From CATQGW01 sp965242565 (GTDB lineage Bacteria; Chloroflexota; Dehalococcoidia; Bin125), in the NCBI GenBank assembly GCA_965242565.1, contig OZ251457.1, positions 992,001 to 1,056,000 on the forward strand: DNA of 64,000 nucleotides, given 5' to 3'. The notes beneath the pieces are model-generated. The model had not been told where the DNA came from. It saw nothing but the letters and a program-made list of their open reading frames with translations, and ran no database searches. Every line of letters starts with the position of its first letter. Within the stretch, counting starts at the first letter, position 1. The position numbers were made by a program, and so were the translations under genes. Positions 31,670-39,914 of the stretch are shown piece by piece.

Positions 31670-32914
31670 ATGCCCACGCCGCCCGGACCGCTCGACGGCA
31701 TCCGCGTGCTCGATCTGACCTGGGTGCTGGCCGGCCCCTACGCCGCGATGCTGCTCTGCGACCTCGGCGCAGAGGTGGTCAAGGTTGAGCGCCCACCCCA
31801 CGGCGATGTGGCGCGCACGACGGGGCCGTTCGTCGCCAACGAGAGCATGTACTTCCAGAGCGTCAACCGCGGCAAGCGCAGCATCTCGATCGACCTGCGC
31901 TCGGAGCGCGGGCGCGAGCTCTTCCTGGGGCTGGCCGACCAGGCCGATGTGGTGATGGAGAACTTCACGCCCGGCAAGATGGCGGCGCTGGAGCTGGGCG
32001 CCGACGATCTGCTGGCGCGCAACCCGCGGCTGATCTACGCCTCCACCTCCGGTTTCGGCCAGACGGGGCCGCTGCGCGACCGCCCGGCGCTGGACATCAT
32101 CGTGCAGGGAATGGGCGGGGTGATGAGCATCACGGGCTACGCCGACGGCCCGCCGGCGCGGCCGGGCACCTCGATCGGCGACATCACGGCGGGGCTGTAC
32201 ACGGCGGTGGGAATTCTGGCGGCGCTGCGCGAGCGGGAGGTGAGCGGACGCGGGCAGTCGCTCGATGTCTCGATGCTGGACTGTCAGATCGCGATCCTCG
32301 AAAACGCGGTGGCGCGCTGGTACGCGACCGGCAAGGAGCCGGGCCGGCTGGGCACGCGGCATCCCTCGGCCACGCCGTTTCAGGCGTTCCCCACAGCCGA
32401 CGGCTGGATGGTGCTGGCGCTGGCCTGGGGCGTGGAATCGCAGTGGGAGCTGTTCTGCGCGGAGCTGGGGCTGACCGAGTTGGTCGGCGACGAGCGCTTC
32501 GACACCTCGCTCAAGCGCACGGAAAACCACGCCGCGCTGGAGCCGCTGCTGTTCGAGGCGACGCGCCGTCAGACGACCGAGCACTGGGTGGAGACGCTGA
32601 GCGTCTACAGCATCCCGATCGGCCCGCTGAACACGATCGGCCAAGCCGTCGCGCAGCCGCAGATCGCGCACCGCGAGATGATCACGGAGGTCGAGCATCC
32701 GGTTGCCGGCACGGTGAAGATGGCGGCCTCGCCGCTCAAGCTCTCGCGCACGCCCGGCCGCGTCTACGGGCCCGGCCCGGCCTTCGGCGCGGATACGGTG
32801 GCGGTGCTGGACGAGTGGCTCGATCTGGATCAGGCGGCGGTTGCGGAGCTGGCGGCGGACGGCGTGGTGCTGACCGAGGGCGGACCGGACATCGCCGCCT
32901 ATCTCAATGCCTGA
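31670..32914 (+). CDS. CaiB/BaiF (class III) CoA-transferase
   Basis: A 414-residue enzyme transferring CoA between carboxylic acids. Signatures are LDGIRVLDLTWVLAGPYAAM at the start, GAEVVKVERP, NRGKRSISIDL, and the catalytic aspartate D142 in RPALDIIVQGMGG, followed by GDITAGLYTAVGILAAL. AGAGGAG precedes the ATG. It follows the hydroxyacid dehydrogenase and precedes a small unknown protein. Substrate not determinable. Confidence 0.9.
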   Translation: MPTPPGPLDGIRVLDLTWVLAGPYAAMLLCDLGAEVVKVERPPHGDVARTTGPFVANESMYFQSVNRGKRSISIDLRSERGRELFLGLADQADVVMENFTPGKMAALELGADDLLARNPRLIYASTSGFGQTGPLRDRPALDIIVQGMGGVMSITGYADGPPARPGTSIGDITAGLYTAVGILAALREREVSGRGQSLDVSMLDCQIAILENAVARWYATGKEPGRLGTRHPSATPFQAFPTADGWMVLALAWGVESQWELFCAELGLTELVGDERFDTSLKRTENHAALEPLLFEATRRQTTEHWVETLSVYSIPIGPLNTIGQAVAQPQIAHREMITEVEHPVAGTVKMAASPLKLSRTPGRVYGPGPAFGADTVAVLDEWLDLDQAAVAELAADGVVLTEGGPDIAAYLNA

Positions 32915-32930
32915 GCGACGAGGCTGAGCG

Positions 32931-33296
32931 ATGGCCTCCCGCATCGGCGCGACGCTGCGCGGCGGCTGGCAGCGGCTCAAGCGGCGCATCCGCCCGGAGC
33001 CGATCCGGATCGAGCTGGATGTGGTGGAGCAGTTGATCGTGCAGCATCTGCTGCTTGTGGAGCAGGCGTCGTTCGAGGAGTTGGTCGAGGCGGTGCTCGC
33101 CGTGCGCTCCACGACCAACGCGCAGCAGGTGCGGCTGAGCCTGATCCGCTTCGAGTCGCTGCGCCTGGCGACGCGGCTACTGCACCCGGAACTGGAGCGG
33201 GGCAAGCAGATGTCGTTCGTGCTGACCGAGGACGGCAAGCGTCTACGCCGGATCATTCCAGCCCAGCCGCGCTCCAGCCTGCAAACCTATCTCTGA
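32931..33296 (+). CDS. Hypothetical protein, possibly winged-helix
   Basis: A 121-residue protein, basic N-terminus (RLKRRIRPEPIRI) then helices LDVVEQLIVQHLLLVEQ and FEELVEAVLAVRS, and an end FVLTEDGKRLRRIIP that looks like the wing of a winged-helix fold. It could be a small regulator of the preceding CoA-transferase operon, 16 bases upstream; there is no firm family assignment. Confidence 0.55.
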   Translation: MASRIGATLRGGWQRLKRRIRPEPIRIELDVVEQLIVQHLLLVEQASFEELVEAVLAVRSTTNAQQVRLSLIRFESLRLATRLLHPELERGKQMSFVLTEDGKRLRRIIPAQPRSSLQTYL

Positions 33297-33307
33297 GCGC
33301 CCCGCCT

Positions 33308-33724
33308 CTATAGCCGCAGCATCGGGCGATCGGGCGCTTCAGGTCGCGGGTGGAGTGTGCGGTTCAGGGGGTCCGCGATCAGATCCAGCCCCTCCAGGAC
33401 GAGTTGGCCAATCAGCGCGTCGGCGCCCCGCGGCAGAACGACGCAATCTGCTGACATGGAACGACCGCTGATCTGCACGATCAGTGAGCCGGCTACCGGC
33501 AACTCATCGCGCCGCCCGTCGGCGTACGTGGCGTCAATGCTGCCGCGTCGCCGAATACCGAGCCGGTCAACCACATCCTCCGGCAGCGCGAGCATCATTG
33601 CGCCGGTGTCGGCGACAGCGGGGATCGCGACACGGCGCACATCAGCTTCGCGAAGCTCGCCGGCGTCGACGCGATCAAGATCGCCCGAGTTCTCGAGCTC
33701 AATCTCAACGACGATCTCACCCAT
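33308..33724 (-). CDS. Retropepsin-like aspartic protease family protein, copy 1
   Basis: A 138-residue clan AA aspartic-protease-like protein. It begins MGEIVVEIELEN, and the catalytic motif is VADTGAMMLALPEDVVDRL, with the D-T-G-A sequence kept; the flap region and the downstream hydrophobic-hydrophobic-G (IGQLVLEGLDLI) are also visible. These single-domain proteins work as homodimers. ATG at 33724 is chosen because GAGGTG lies just upstream. It is a tandem paralogue of the protein at 33821-34237, which has the same length. Confidence 0.78.
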   Translation of the reverse strand: MGEIVVEIELENSGDLDRVDAGELREADVRRVAIPAVADTGAMMLALPEDVVDRLGIRRRGSIDATYADGRRDELPVAGSLIVQISGRSMSADCVVLPRGADALIGQLVLEGLDLIADPLNRTLHPRPEAPDRPMLRL

Positions 33725-33820
33725 CGGCGCACCTCGATTCACGCTGCGGCTCAGCCCAGCATACTTGGTCCCGAAGAGGCGGAGCAGGCCGAACCGACTG
33801 CGGTTGGCGGTGCGGCGGCT

Positions 33821-34237
33821 CTACAGCCGCGTCGTCGGACGATCGGGCGATCCGGGTCGCGGACCGAGCGTCTGATTCGCGTAATCGGGGATCAGATCCA
33901 TCTGCCGCGTCACGATCTGACCGATTTGTGCGTCGGAGCCCCGCGACATGACGATGCAGTCGGAGACCGCGTGGCGGTCTCCGATCCGCACGGTCACCGG
34001 ACCGGCAATCGGCAACACATCGCGTCTCCCGTCGGCGTACTCGACGCCGACGCTGCCTTCCCGCCGGAGGCCGAGCCGCTCAACGATGTCTTCCGGCAGC
34101 GTGAGGATCGTTGCGCGAGTGTCGGCGGCAGCGGGGATTGTGACTTGGCGCACATCGGCTTCACGAAGCTTGCCGGCGCGAGCCAAACTGCGATCAGCCG
34201 CGTTCTCCAGCTCGATCTCGACGACGATCTCACCCAC
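33821..34237 (-). CDS. Retropepsin-like protein, copy 2, active site altered
   Basis: A 138-residue paralogue of the gene downstream, with the same start GEIVVEIELEN and the same plan. The catalytic loop reads AADTRATILTLPEDIVERL, so the Gly of the D-T-G triplet is Arg. In aspartic proteases this glycine is needed for the active-site geometry, so this copy is probably inactive or has a binding role, perhaps forming a heterodimer with copy 1 (inference). GTG at 34237 is used, with GGAG upstream in the same position as in copy 1. Confidence 0.7.
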   Translation of the reverse strand: MGEIVVEIELENAADRSLARAGKLREADVRQVTIPAAADTRATILTLPEDIVERLGLRREGSVGVEYADGRRDVLPIAGPVTVRIGDRHAVSDCIVMSRGSDAQIGQIVTRQMDLIPDYANQTLGPRPGSPDRPTTRL

Positions 34238-34370
34238 TGGCGCACTCCAATCCGCGCTGCGGCCCCGCCCAGCATATCCCTTGCGCAGGCGCAGCGACGG
34301 GCCGATCTGCCCGCGTAACGGCCGCTGCATCTATCTTCGCGCCAGCGTTCCCTACGGCAGGAGGAGCCCG

Positions 34371-35375
34371 ATGGCCAAGTTCAAGGTCTATCACGTGGAT
34401 TCGCGCCCCGAGCGCCAGCCGCACACGGCGGAAGCCGAGCAGCTGGCCAAGGCCGACGCGGAGCTGATCCCGCTCACGCTCGAACAACAGCAGGACATCC
34501 CCGCGCACGTGGCCGACGCCGACGGGATCATCTGCGGCTACCGGCAGGTGGGCAAGCCCGTCTTCGACGCCGCGCCCAACCTCAAGGTGGTGGTGCGCTA
34601 CGGGATCGGCTTCGACAACATCGACTGGCAGACGGCGGTCGACTACGACATCGTGGTCTGCAACATCACCGACTACTGCATCAACGAGGTGGCGACGCAC
34701 GCGATCTCGCTGCTGTTGGCGCTGAACCGCAAGCTGGTCGCGCACAACGACGCCGCGCGCGCCGGCGAGCGCGTCCCGCTCGGCCCCTCCGGTCCGCTCT
34801 ACGGCGAGACGCTCGGCCTCGTCGCATTCGGCCACATCGCGCAGCAGGCCGCGATCCGCGCGCAGGCCTTCGGCCTCAACGTGATCGCCTACGACCCCTA
34901 CCAGGACCCGGCCGCCGCGGAGGCCGCCGGCGTGCGCCTCACGACGCTCGAAGAGGTCATGCAGGCCGACTACGTCTCGGTGCATCCGCCGCTCAGCCCG
35001 GAGACGCGCGGCCTGGTCGGGGTAGAGCAGCTGGCGCTGATGAAGCCCACGGCCTACCTGATCACCACCTGCCGCGGCGGCGTGGTCGACGAGCAGGCGC
35101 TCTACGACGCGCTCAAGGCGGGGCAGCTGGCGGGCGCGGGGGTGGATGTCTGGGACCCCGAGCCGGTCCACAAGGACCACCCGCTGCTCGAGTTCGACAA
35201 CGTGATCGCCACCCCGCACTCGGCCTACTACTCCGACGCCTCCGCCCCGCTGCTGCTCCAGCGCGTCGGTGAGGCGGCGGCGGATGTGCTGCGGGGGTAC
35301 CTGCCGCGCTCGGTGGTGAACCGAGCGGTGCTGGAGCGAGTGTCGTTGACGGTGCATCCGGAGCGTGGGCAATAG
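34371..35375 (+). CDS. D-3-phosphoglycerate dehydrogenase/CtBP-like 2-hydroxyacid dehydrogenase
   Basis: A 334-residue 2-hydroxyacid dehydrogenase. It begins MAKFKVYHVD and has the NAD-binding domain start LGLVAFGHIAQQAAIRA, where the usual GxGxxG is reduced to AxGxxA. Catalytic residues are in ITTCRGGVVDEQAL (Arg), GVDVWDPEPV (Glu) and IATPHSAYYS (His). Length matches C-terminal-binding-protein-like dehydrogenases. GGAGGAG precedes the ATG. It is followed by an unknown protein 23 bases downstream. Confidence 0.85.
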   Translation: MAKFKVYHVDSRPERQPHTAEAEQLAKADAELIPLTLEQQQDIPAHVADADGIICGYRQVGKPVFDAAPNLKVVVRYGIGFDNIDWQTAVDYDIVVCNITDYCINEVATHAISLLLALNRKLVAHNDAARAGERVPLGPSGPLYGETLGLVAFGHIAQQAAIRAQAFGLNVIAYDPYQDPAAAEAAGVRLTTLEEVMQADYVSVHPPLSPETRGLVGVEQLALMKPTAYLITTCRGGVVDEQALYDALKAGQLAGAGVDVWDPEPVHKDHPLLEFDNVIATPHSAYYSDASAPLLLQRVGEAAADVLRGYLPRSVVNRAVLERVSLTVHPERGQ

Positions 35376-35398
35376 GTCGACCAGGATCGGAGGCGAAC

Positions 35399-36079
35399 AT
35401 GAGCACCAACGACGACACGATCGAAGGCGACGACGCGGTTGAGGACTTGGACGAGGTGTGGGGATACGACCGTAGGAAGGCGGTCTATGGCGCGGTATCG
35501 GAGAACGAGATTGAGCTCCGGCCGCTGGCGATCGCGAACTCGGTCGCGATGATCCTCACGGTGCATACGTCGAGGGAGCACGTGAGCGAGGAAGAGTGGG
35601 CGCGCGACGCCGTCTATTCGGCCGCCCTCGTCGAGCGCTGGACTCTAGATCTCTATGAGATCGTCCAAACCGTCGACGAATTGGAGGAACAGGCGGCCTC
35701 GGCACGCGCCCAAGGTCAATGGCAGCCAGTAGGTCCGGAACGGGACGAGTACGACTTCGAGTGGGTAGTCGGGGAGTTCAAGATCAACAGTTCTGCACCG
35801 TTCATCGCCGTGGGCGTGCTACAGCGGGATGGGTCGGTCCGCCTGATCGGGCCAGACCAGCTGAACTTCAATGACATGGCGGGCAGCCCTCAGCACTACC
35901 GTGAACTGAGTGCCGAGCAGGACGAAGAAGAACGAGAGGCGGCAGCAGCGGATCGCCTTGAAGCGCTGGGCGAGCTAGGGCCAGGCGTCGCCGAGCGCCT
36001 GATCGGCATTCTCGACGAGGAAGCTCTGTCGAAGCTCGTGGAGGGGCTGCGGAAGCGGCGAGAATCGCAGGACTGTTAG
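35399..36079 (+). CDS. Hypothetical acidic protein
   Basis: A 226-residue acidic protein with no recognised family. It starts MSTNDDTIEGDDAVEDLDE, has a middle region with VSEEEWARDAVYSAALVERW and WVVGEFKINSSAPFIAVG, and a C-terminal helical part ending GILDEEALSKLVEGLRKRR. No membrane segment or signal peptide. It follows the dehydrogenase closely; its end is convergent with the HEPN-like gene across a repeat-bearing gap. Confidence 0.6.
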   Translation: MSTNDDTIEGDDAVEDLDEVWGYDRRKAVYGAVSENEIELRPLAIANSVAMILTVHTSREHVSEEEWARDAVYSAALVERWTLDLYEIVQTVDELEEQAASARAQGQWQPVGPERDEYDFEWVVGEFKINSSAPFIAVGVLQRDGSVRLIGPDQLNFNDMAGSPQHYRELSAEQDEEEREAAAADRLEALGELGPGVAERLIGILDEEALSKLVEGLRKRRESQDC

Positions 36080-36271
36080 CGGAGCGCACTCTTCCGTCGT
36101 TCCCGCGCACGCGGGAACCCAAACCCAACGCAGTCCGCAACCCGAGGGTCCGGGCTGCCTGCCAACACCGTTCGCAGGACATCCCGTACGCCGTGTCGCT
36201 GACAACCGCCGTATGGATTCCCGCGCAAGGCGGGAATGACGGAGGGTGAGGCGGGAATGACGGAAAGGAGC
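36080..36271. repeat. Convergent intergenic region with inverted CGGGAA(T)C repeats
   Basis: Between two gene ends lie CGTTCCCGCGCACGCGGGAACCCAAACCCAACG and, further on, ATTCCCGCGCAAGGCGGGAATGACGG. Each folds into a hairpin with a 7-8 base pair stem; the same units recur in other gaps of the window. They could act as bidirectional terminators. Confidence 0.6.
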
Positions 36272-36631
36272 TCAATCAATCACAGCTGCGAGCCGCTCCG
36301 CCAACTCCTCCACATCGGACAGGGCCCGCTCGACGGCCTCCTCCGTCATCCAACCCTCGTAGAAGTTCTGATGCAGCGCATTCGCCGACGTGAACAGCGT
36401 TTGGAGTCGCTCGTCGGACAGTTCCTCGCTGATGCGGTCAACCGTCTGGTAGAGGTCGCGGTGGGAGCGATGCCGCCAGCCCCGGTTCTCGGCGACCGCC
36501 TTCACCATCCGCGACGTCGCGCCCCAGCCTTTCTCGGAGGCTTGCAACAGATCCCCCTCGCCGAGGTAGAAACGCGCCTTGACGAGGAACTCTGCGGCGG
36601 TGTCCGTGTGGTACTTGGTGCGGGTTGTCAT
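36272..36631 (-). CDS. PaREP1/HEPN-like protein
   Basis: A 119-residue helical protein. The sequence AAEFLVKARFYLGEGDLLQASEKGWGATSRMVKAVAENRGW followed by HRSH matches the PaREP1/HEPN-like superfamily, helical proteins that in some systems are toxins or nucleotide-binding partners of minimal nucleotidyltransferases. No nucleotidyltransferase gene is next to it here. ATG at 36631 has AGGA upstream. It is transcribed 50 bases downstream of the diphthine-ammonia-ligase-like gene. Confidence 0.65.
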   Translation of the reverse strand: MTTRTKYHTDTAAEFLVKARFYLGEGDLLQASEKGWGATSRMVKAVAENRGWRHRSHRDLYQTVDRISEELSDERLQTLFTSANALHQNFYEGWMTEEAVERALSDVEELAERLAAVID

Positions 36632-36681
36632 CCTGCGATCCTTTGCCGTTGCGATGAGGTTGAGAATAGCGCCCCGCGGCA

Positions 36682-37404
36682 CTAGAGCAGGTCAATGTCG
36701 GCGTACCAGGCGGTGACCGTCGGGCCTGTGCTGTCGTGGTTGGCGGGGATCTGGCGGCTGATGATTTGGCCCGGACAGGCGTTGATCGGGCTGGGGAACA
36801 TGGGGCCGGCGAGCACGCAGGTATGGAATTCGCCGTTTTCGCCAAGCGGGTCGGTCCCCTCGGGCAGGTCGTCGAGGAAGGCGCGGTCGAACCAGCGGCC
36901 GGCGAAGCTGCGGTCGAGTTTGCTCGTTGGGCTGACGGCGGTGACGACGGCCTTGAGGCCGGCGGCGAGCATTTGCTCGGCGAGCGCTGCGGTGTCGGCG
37001 CCCCAGAGGGGGAAGATCGAGCTGAAGCCGGTCTCGGCGAGGTTGCGCTCGCGGTACGCGCGGATGTCTTCGAGGAAGAGGTCGCCGTAGGCGAATACGT
37101 CGGCGGTGAGGTGGGGCGGCAGACTGCGGACGCGCTCGATGAAGTCGGACATGGCGGCTTCGTAGGCCTCGTTGGGGCAGGGGTAGGGGATGGGGATTTC
37201 GTAGAGCGGCAGCGCGAGGCGTTCGGCTTGCAGGCGCAGCACGGCGCGCGACGTGGCCTGGATGGCGACGCGGTCGAAGTGCGGGGTCACGGTGGTGAAG
37301 ATGCCGCGCACGTCGTAGCGGTCGGGCTGTTGGCGCAGGGTGTAGAGAGCCCAGGCGGAGTCCTTGCCGGAGGACCAGGAGACGAGGACGGGCTGCGGGG
37401 ACAT
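36682..37404 (-). CDS. PP-loop ATPase, diphthine-ammonia ligase-like
   Basis: A 240-residue ATP-pyrophosphatase. The PP-loop is VSWSSGKDSAWALY at the N-terminus; GDLFLEDIRAYRERNLAETG and FPLWGADTAALAEQMLAAG, followed by GENGEFHTCVLAGPMF, are characteristic of the Diphthami_syn_2 / MJ0570 family. In eukaryotes and archaea this family amidates diphthine on EF-2; bacteria do not make diphthamide, so the bacterial substrate is unknown. ATG at 37404 is the start matching the family. Confidence 0.85.
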   Translation of the reverse strand: MSPQPVLVSWSSGKDSAWALYTLRQQPDRYDVRGIFTTVTPHFDRVAIQATSRAVLRLQAERLALPLYEIPIPYPCPNEAYEAAMSDFIERVRSLPPHLTADVFAYGDLFLEDIRAYRERNLAETGFSSIFPLWGADTAALAEQMLAAGLKAVVTAVSPTSKLDRSFAGRWFDRAFLDDLPEGTDPLGENGEFHTCVLAGPMFPSPINACPGQIISRQIPANHDSTGPTVTAWYADIDLL

Positions 37405-37528
37405 GGATGGAGTGTCGCACAGGTTGTCGCACAAACCACCGCGCGCGGCGGGACGTAGGGGCTGGTTCGGGTATCCTCTGCGGGACGCCGCGCGGATGGG
37501 CGGCGTCGTTGTGAGAGGCAAAGCGCGT

Positions 37529-38296
37529 ATGCGACCGAATACAGTGAAGCGGCTGTGGGCTGAGGATCAGCCCGCGTTCGGGGCGTGGCTGGGCACGGCC
37601 AGCCCGATTGCGGCGGAGTCGATGGCCCACTCCGGCTGGGACTGGCTGGTGGTCGACGGCGAGCACTCGCCGGTGGACCTGCTGACGATGGTGCAGATGT
37701 TCCAGGCGATCTCGACCACCGACACGATCCCCATGGCGCGCGTCCACTGGAACGATCCGGTGGAGATCAAGCGGATTCTCGACGGCGGCGCCTACGGGGT
37801 GGTGATTCCCTGGGTGAACAACCGCGAAGAGGCGGAGCAGGCGGTGAGCGCGTGCCGCTATCCGCCGGTGGGGATGCGCGGCTTCGGCGCGTACCGCGGG
37901 GCGCTCTACGGCGGCTCGGACTACGCGGCGCACGCCAACGAGGAGATCGTCTGCTCGATCCAGATCGAGACGATCGGCGCGGTTGAGCGGATCGATGAGA
38001 TCCTCTCGGTGCCCGGCGTGGACTCGACGATGATCGGCCCCGCCGATCTGGCGATGTCGATGGGCATCCCGGTCAAGCCGGACAATCCGCACCCCGATCA
38101 CGTGGCGGCCTGCGCGGAGGTGCTGCGCTCGGCGCAGGCGCACGGCGTCGCACCGGGCATCTTCACCAGCGGCCCCGAAGAGGCCAAGCGCCGCGCCGAG
38201 GAGGGCTGGCGCTACATCGCCTCCGGCTCCGACGGACAGTTCATGGCGGCCGGCTCCGCCGCCGGCGTGCGGCTCGTGAAGAGCTGGGGCAGCTAG
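37529..38296 (+). CDS. HpcH/HpaI family aldolase
   Basis: A 255-residue class II metal-dependent aldolase. It has FGAWLGTASPIAAESMAHSG, WLVVDGEHSPVD (catalytic His region), MARVHWNDPVEIKRILDGGA, QIETIGAVE (metal-binding Glu) and TMIGPADLAMSMG (metal-binding Asp). These enzymes cleave 2-keto-3-deoxy or 4-hydroxy-2-oxo acids to pyruvate and an aldehyde. The Ldh2-type dehydrogenase starts 3 bases after its stop, so the two are coupled in a catabolic operon. TATCCT at about 37473 may be a -10. Confidence 0.9.
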   Translation: MRPNTVKRLWAEDQPAFGAWLGTASPIAAESMAHSGWDWLVVDGEHSPVDLLTMVQMFQAISTTDTIPMARVHWNDPVEIKRILDGGAYGVVIPWVNNREEAEQAVSACRYPPVGMRGFGAYRGALYGGSDYAAHANEEIVCSIQIETIGAVERIDEILSVPGVDSTMIGPADLAMSMGIPVKPDNPHPDHVAACAEVLRSAQAHGVAPGIFTSGPEEAKRRAEEGWRYIASGSDGQFMAAGSAAGVRLVKSWGS

Positions 38297-38298
38297 CC

Positions 38299-39405
38299 GT
38301 GGCCTGGACGGGCCGCGAAGGCCCCGACACCCGCGACCGCTTCGGCGACGACGAACTGCGCGGCTTCACGGCCGCCGTGCTCGAGCACTACGGAATGCCG
38401 GCTGAGGACGCGGCGCTCGGCGCGGAAGTGCTGGTCGACGCCGACCTCTGCGGGATCGACTCGCACGGCATCGCGCATCTGCCCTGGCACATCGGCTACG
38501 CGCCGGGCTTCGAGTCGGGCGCGGTCAATCCGACGCCTGAGGTGAAGACGCTGCGCGAAACGCCGGTCTCGGCGGCCTGGGACGCCGACGGCGGCTTCGG
38601 CCCGATGGTCTCGCAAAAGGCGATGGCGACGGCGATCCGCAAAGCGGAAGCGTCGGGCATCGGAATGGTGACCGTCGCCAACGGTCGGCATTTCGGCGCG
38701 GCGGGCTACTACGCGGAGATGGCGGTGGAGCGCGACCTGATCGGGATGGCGATGTGCAACGCGCCGCCGATCGGCCTCGCCTCGGGCGGGCGCGAGAAGG
38801 TCTACGGGACCAACCCGATCGCGATGGCCGCGCCGATCGAGGACGGCACGCCGTTCCGCCTTGACGTGGCGACCACCGCCGTGGCCGGCGGCAAGCTGGA
38901 GATCGCGGGGCGACAGGGCAAGCCGTTGCCCGAGGGCTGGGCGTTGAACGCCGACGGCGTACACACGGATGATCCGTTCATCCTGCGCAAGGGCGGCGGG
39001 CTGCTGCCGCTCGGCTCCTCGGTCGCGACCAGCTCGCACAAGGGCTACGGGCTGGGGCTGATGGTCGACATCTTCACCGGCGTGCTCTCCGGCGACGGCT
39101 CGGGCATGTTCGTCCCGCGCGGGCAAAACCTGGTGCAGGGGCAGTGGTTCGCGGCCTGGCGGATCGACCTGTTCTGCGAGCCGTCGCACTTCAAGTCGGA
39201 GCTGCGTAAGCTTGCCGAGGCGGTGCGCGCGGTGCCGCCCGTAGACGAGGTGGCGCGCGTGGTGATCCCCGGCGACCCCGAGGCGATGGCCCGCGCGGAC
39301 CGCAGCGCCAACGGCGTGCCGCTGGACGACGAAACCATCGAGCAACTGATCGCCCTGGGCGAAAAGATCGGCGTGCCGTTTCCGGCATCCCTGGGAAGCG
39401 GCTGA
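38299..39405 (+). CDS. Ldh2/malate dehydrogenase-type NAD(P)-dependent oxidoreductase
   Basis: A 368-residue dehydrogenase of the LDH2/MDG2 family. The family core is visible as LVDADLCGIDSHGIAHL, VTVANGRHFGAAGYYAEMA, GTNPIAMAAP, and SSHKGYGLGLMVDIFTGVLSG. Such enzymes oxidise 2-hydroxyacids such as malate, lactate, ureidoglycolate or sulfolactate. GTG start 3 bases after the aldolase stop; a MarR regulator follows 3 bases later, so the four genes from 37529 to 41825 are a likely single transcript. Confidence 0.88.
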   Translation: MAWTGREGPDTRDRFGDDELRGFTAAVLEHYGMPAEDAALGAEVLVDADLCGIDSHGIAHLPWHIGYAPGFESGAVNPTPEVKTLRETPVSAAWDADGGFGPMVSQKAMATAIRKAEASGIGMVTVANGRHFGAAGYYAEMAVERDLIGMAMCNAPPIGLASGGREKVYGTNPIAMAAPIEDGTPFRLDVATTAVAGGKLEIAGRQGKPLPEGWALNADGVHTDDPFILRKGGGLLPLGSSVATSSHKGYGLGLMVDIFTGVLSGDGSGMFVPRGQNLVQGQWFAAWRIDLFCEPSHFKSELRKLAEAVRAVPPVDEVARVVIPGDPEAMARADRSANGVPLDDETIEQLIALGEKIGVPFPASLGSG

Positions 39406-39407
39406 CG

Positions 39408-39914
39408 ATGACCACCGACGTCAAGACGGACATTAAGGCCGATCGGGACGCGCTGATCGAGACGATCATCAACGGCTACGGCCGCGCGGCGGGCATGTTC
39501 GACCCCAACCGCCTGGAGGTTTGGGAAGAGCTGGGGCTGACGATGTCGCAGCTGCGGGTGCTGTTCATGCTGATCGCCATTCCCGGCGCGCCCGCCGGAC
39601 TGGTGGCCGAGACGCTGAAGGTGCGCCCCTCCACGGCAACCGGCGTCGTCGATCGGCTGGTCAAACAGGATCTGGTCACGCGGCACCGCGACGAGGACGA
39701 CCGGCGGCGCGTGCGCGTCTATCTCACCGAGCGCGGGCGGGCAGTGACGCTCGACATCGAGGCGCGCCGCAACCGGCTGATCATGCGCAAGCTGTTCAGC
39801 AGCTTCTCGGAAGAGGAGCTGGAGGGCATCGGCACGGCCTTCAAGCTGATTGTGCGGGAGGGGGAGCGGCAGGGTCTGCTGGCGCAGTGGCCGCCGGACC
39901 CGGAGGTGATGTAG
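39408..39914 (+). CDS. MarR-family transcriptional regulator
   Basis: A 168-residue winged-helix regulator. The HTH is TMSQLRVLFML then AGLVAETLKVRPSTATGVVDRLVKQ; the wing is HRDEDDRRRVRVYLTERG, the classic MarR D-R-R motif. It ends directly before the ATG of the efflux transporter (TAG-ATG), so it is expected to repress this operon and respond to a small aromatic or drug-like ligand. Confidence 0.9.
   Translation: MTTDVKTDIKADRDALIETIINGYGRAAGMFDPNRLEVWEELGLTMSQLRVLFMLIAIPGAPAGLVAETLKVRPSTATGVVDRLVKQDLVTRHRDEDDRRRVRVYLTERGRAVTLDIEARRNRLIMRKLFSSFSEEELEGIGTAFKLIVREGERQGLLAQWPPDPEVM

Noticed and set aside
31655..33256. 533-residue minus-strand open frame
   Set aside because: Antisense shadow of the CoA-transferase; Arg/Gln/His-rich composition without domains.
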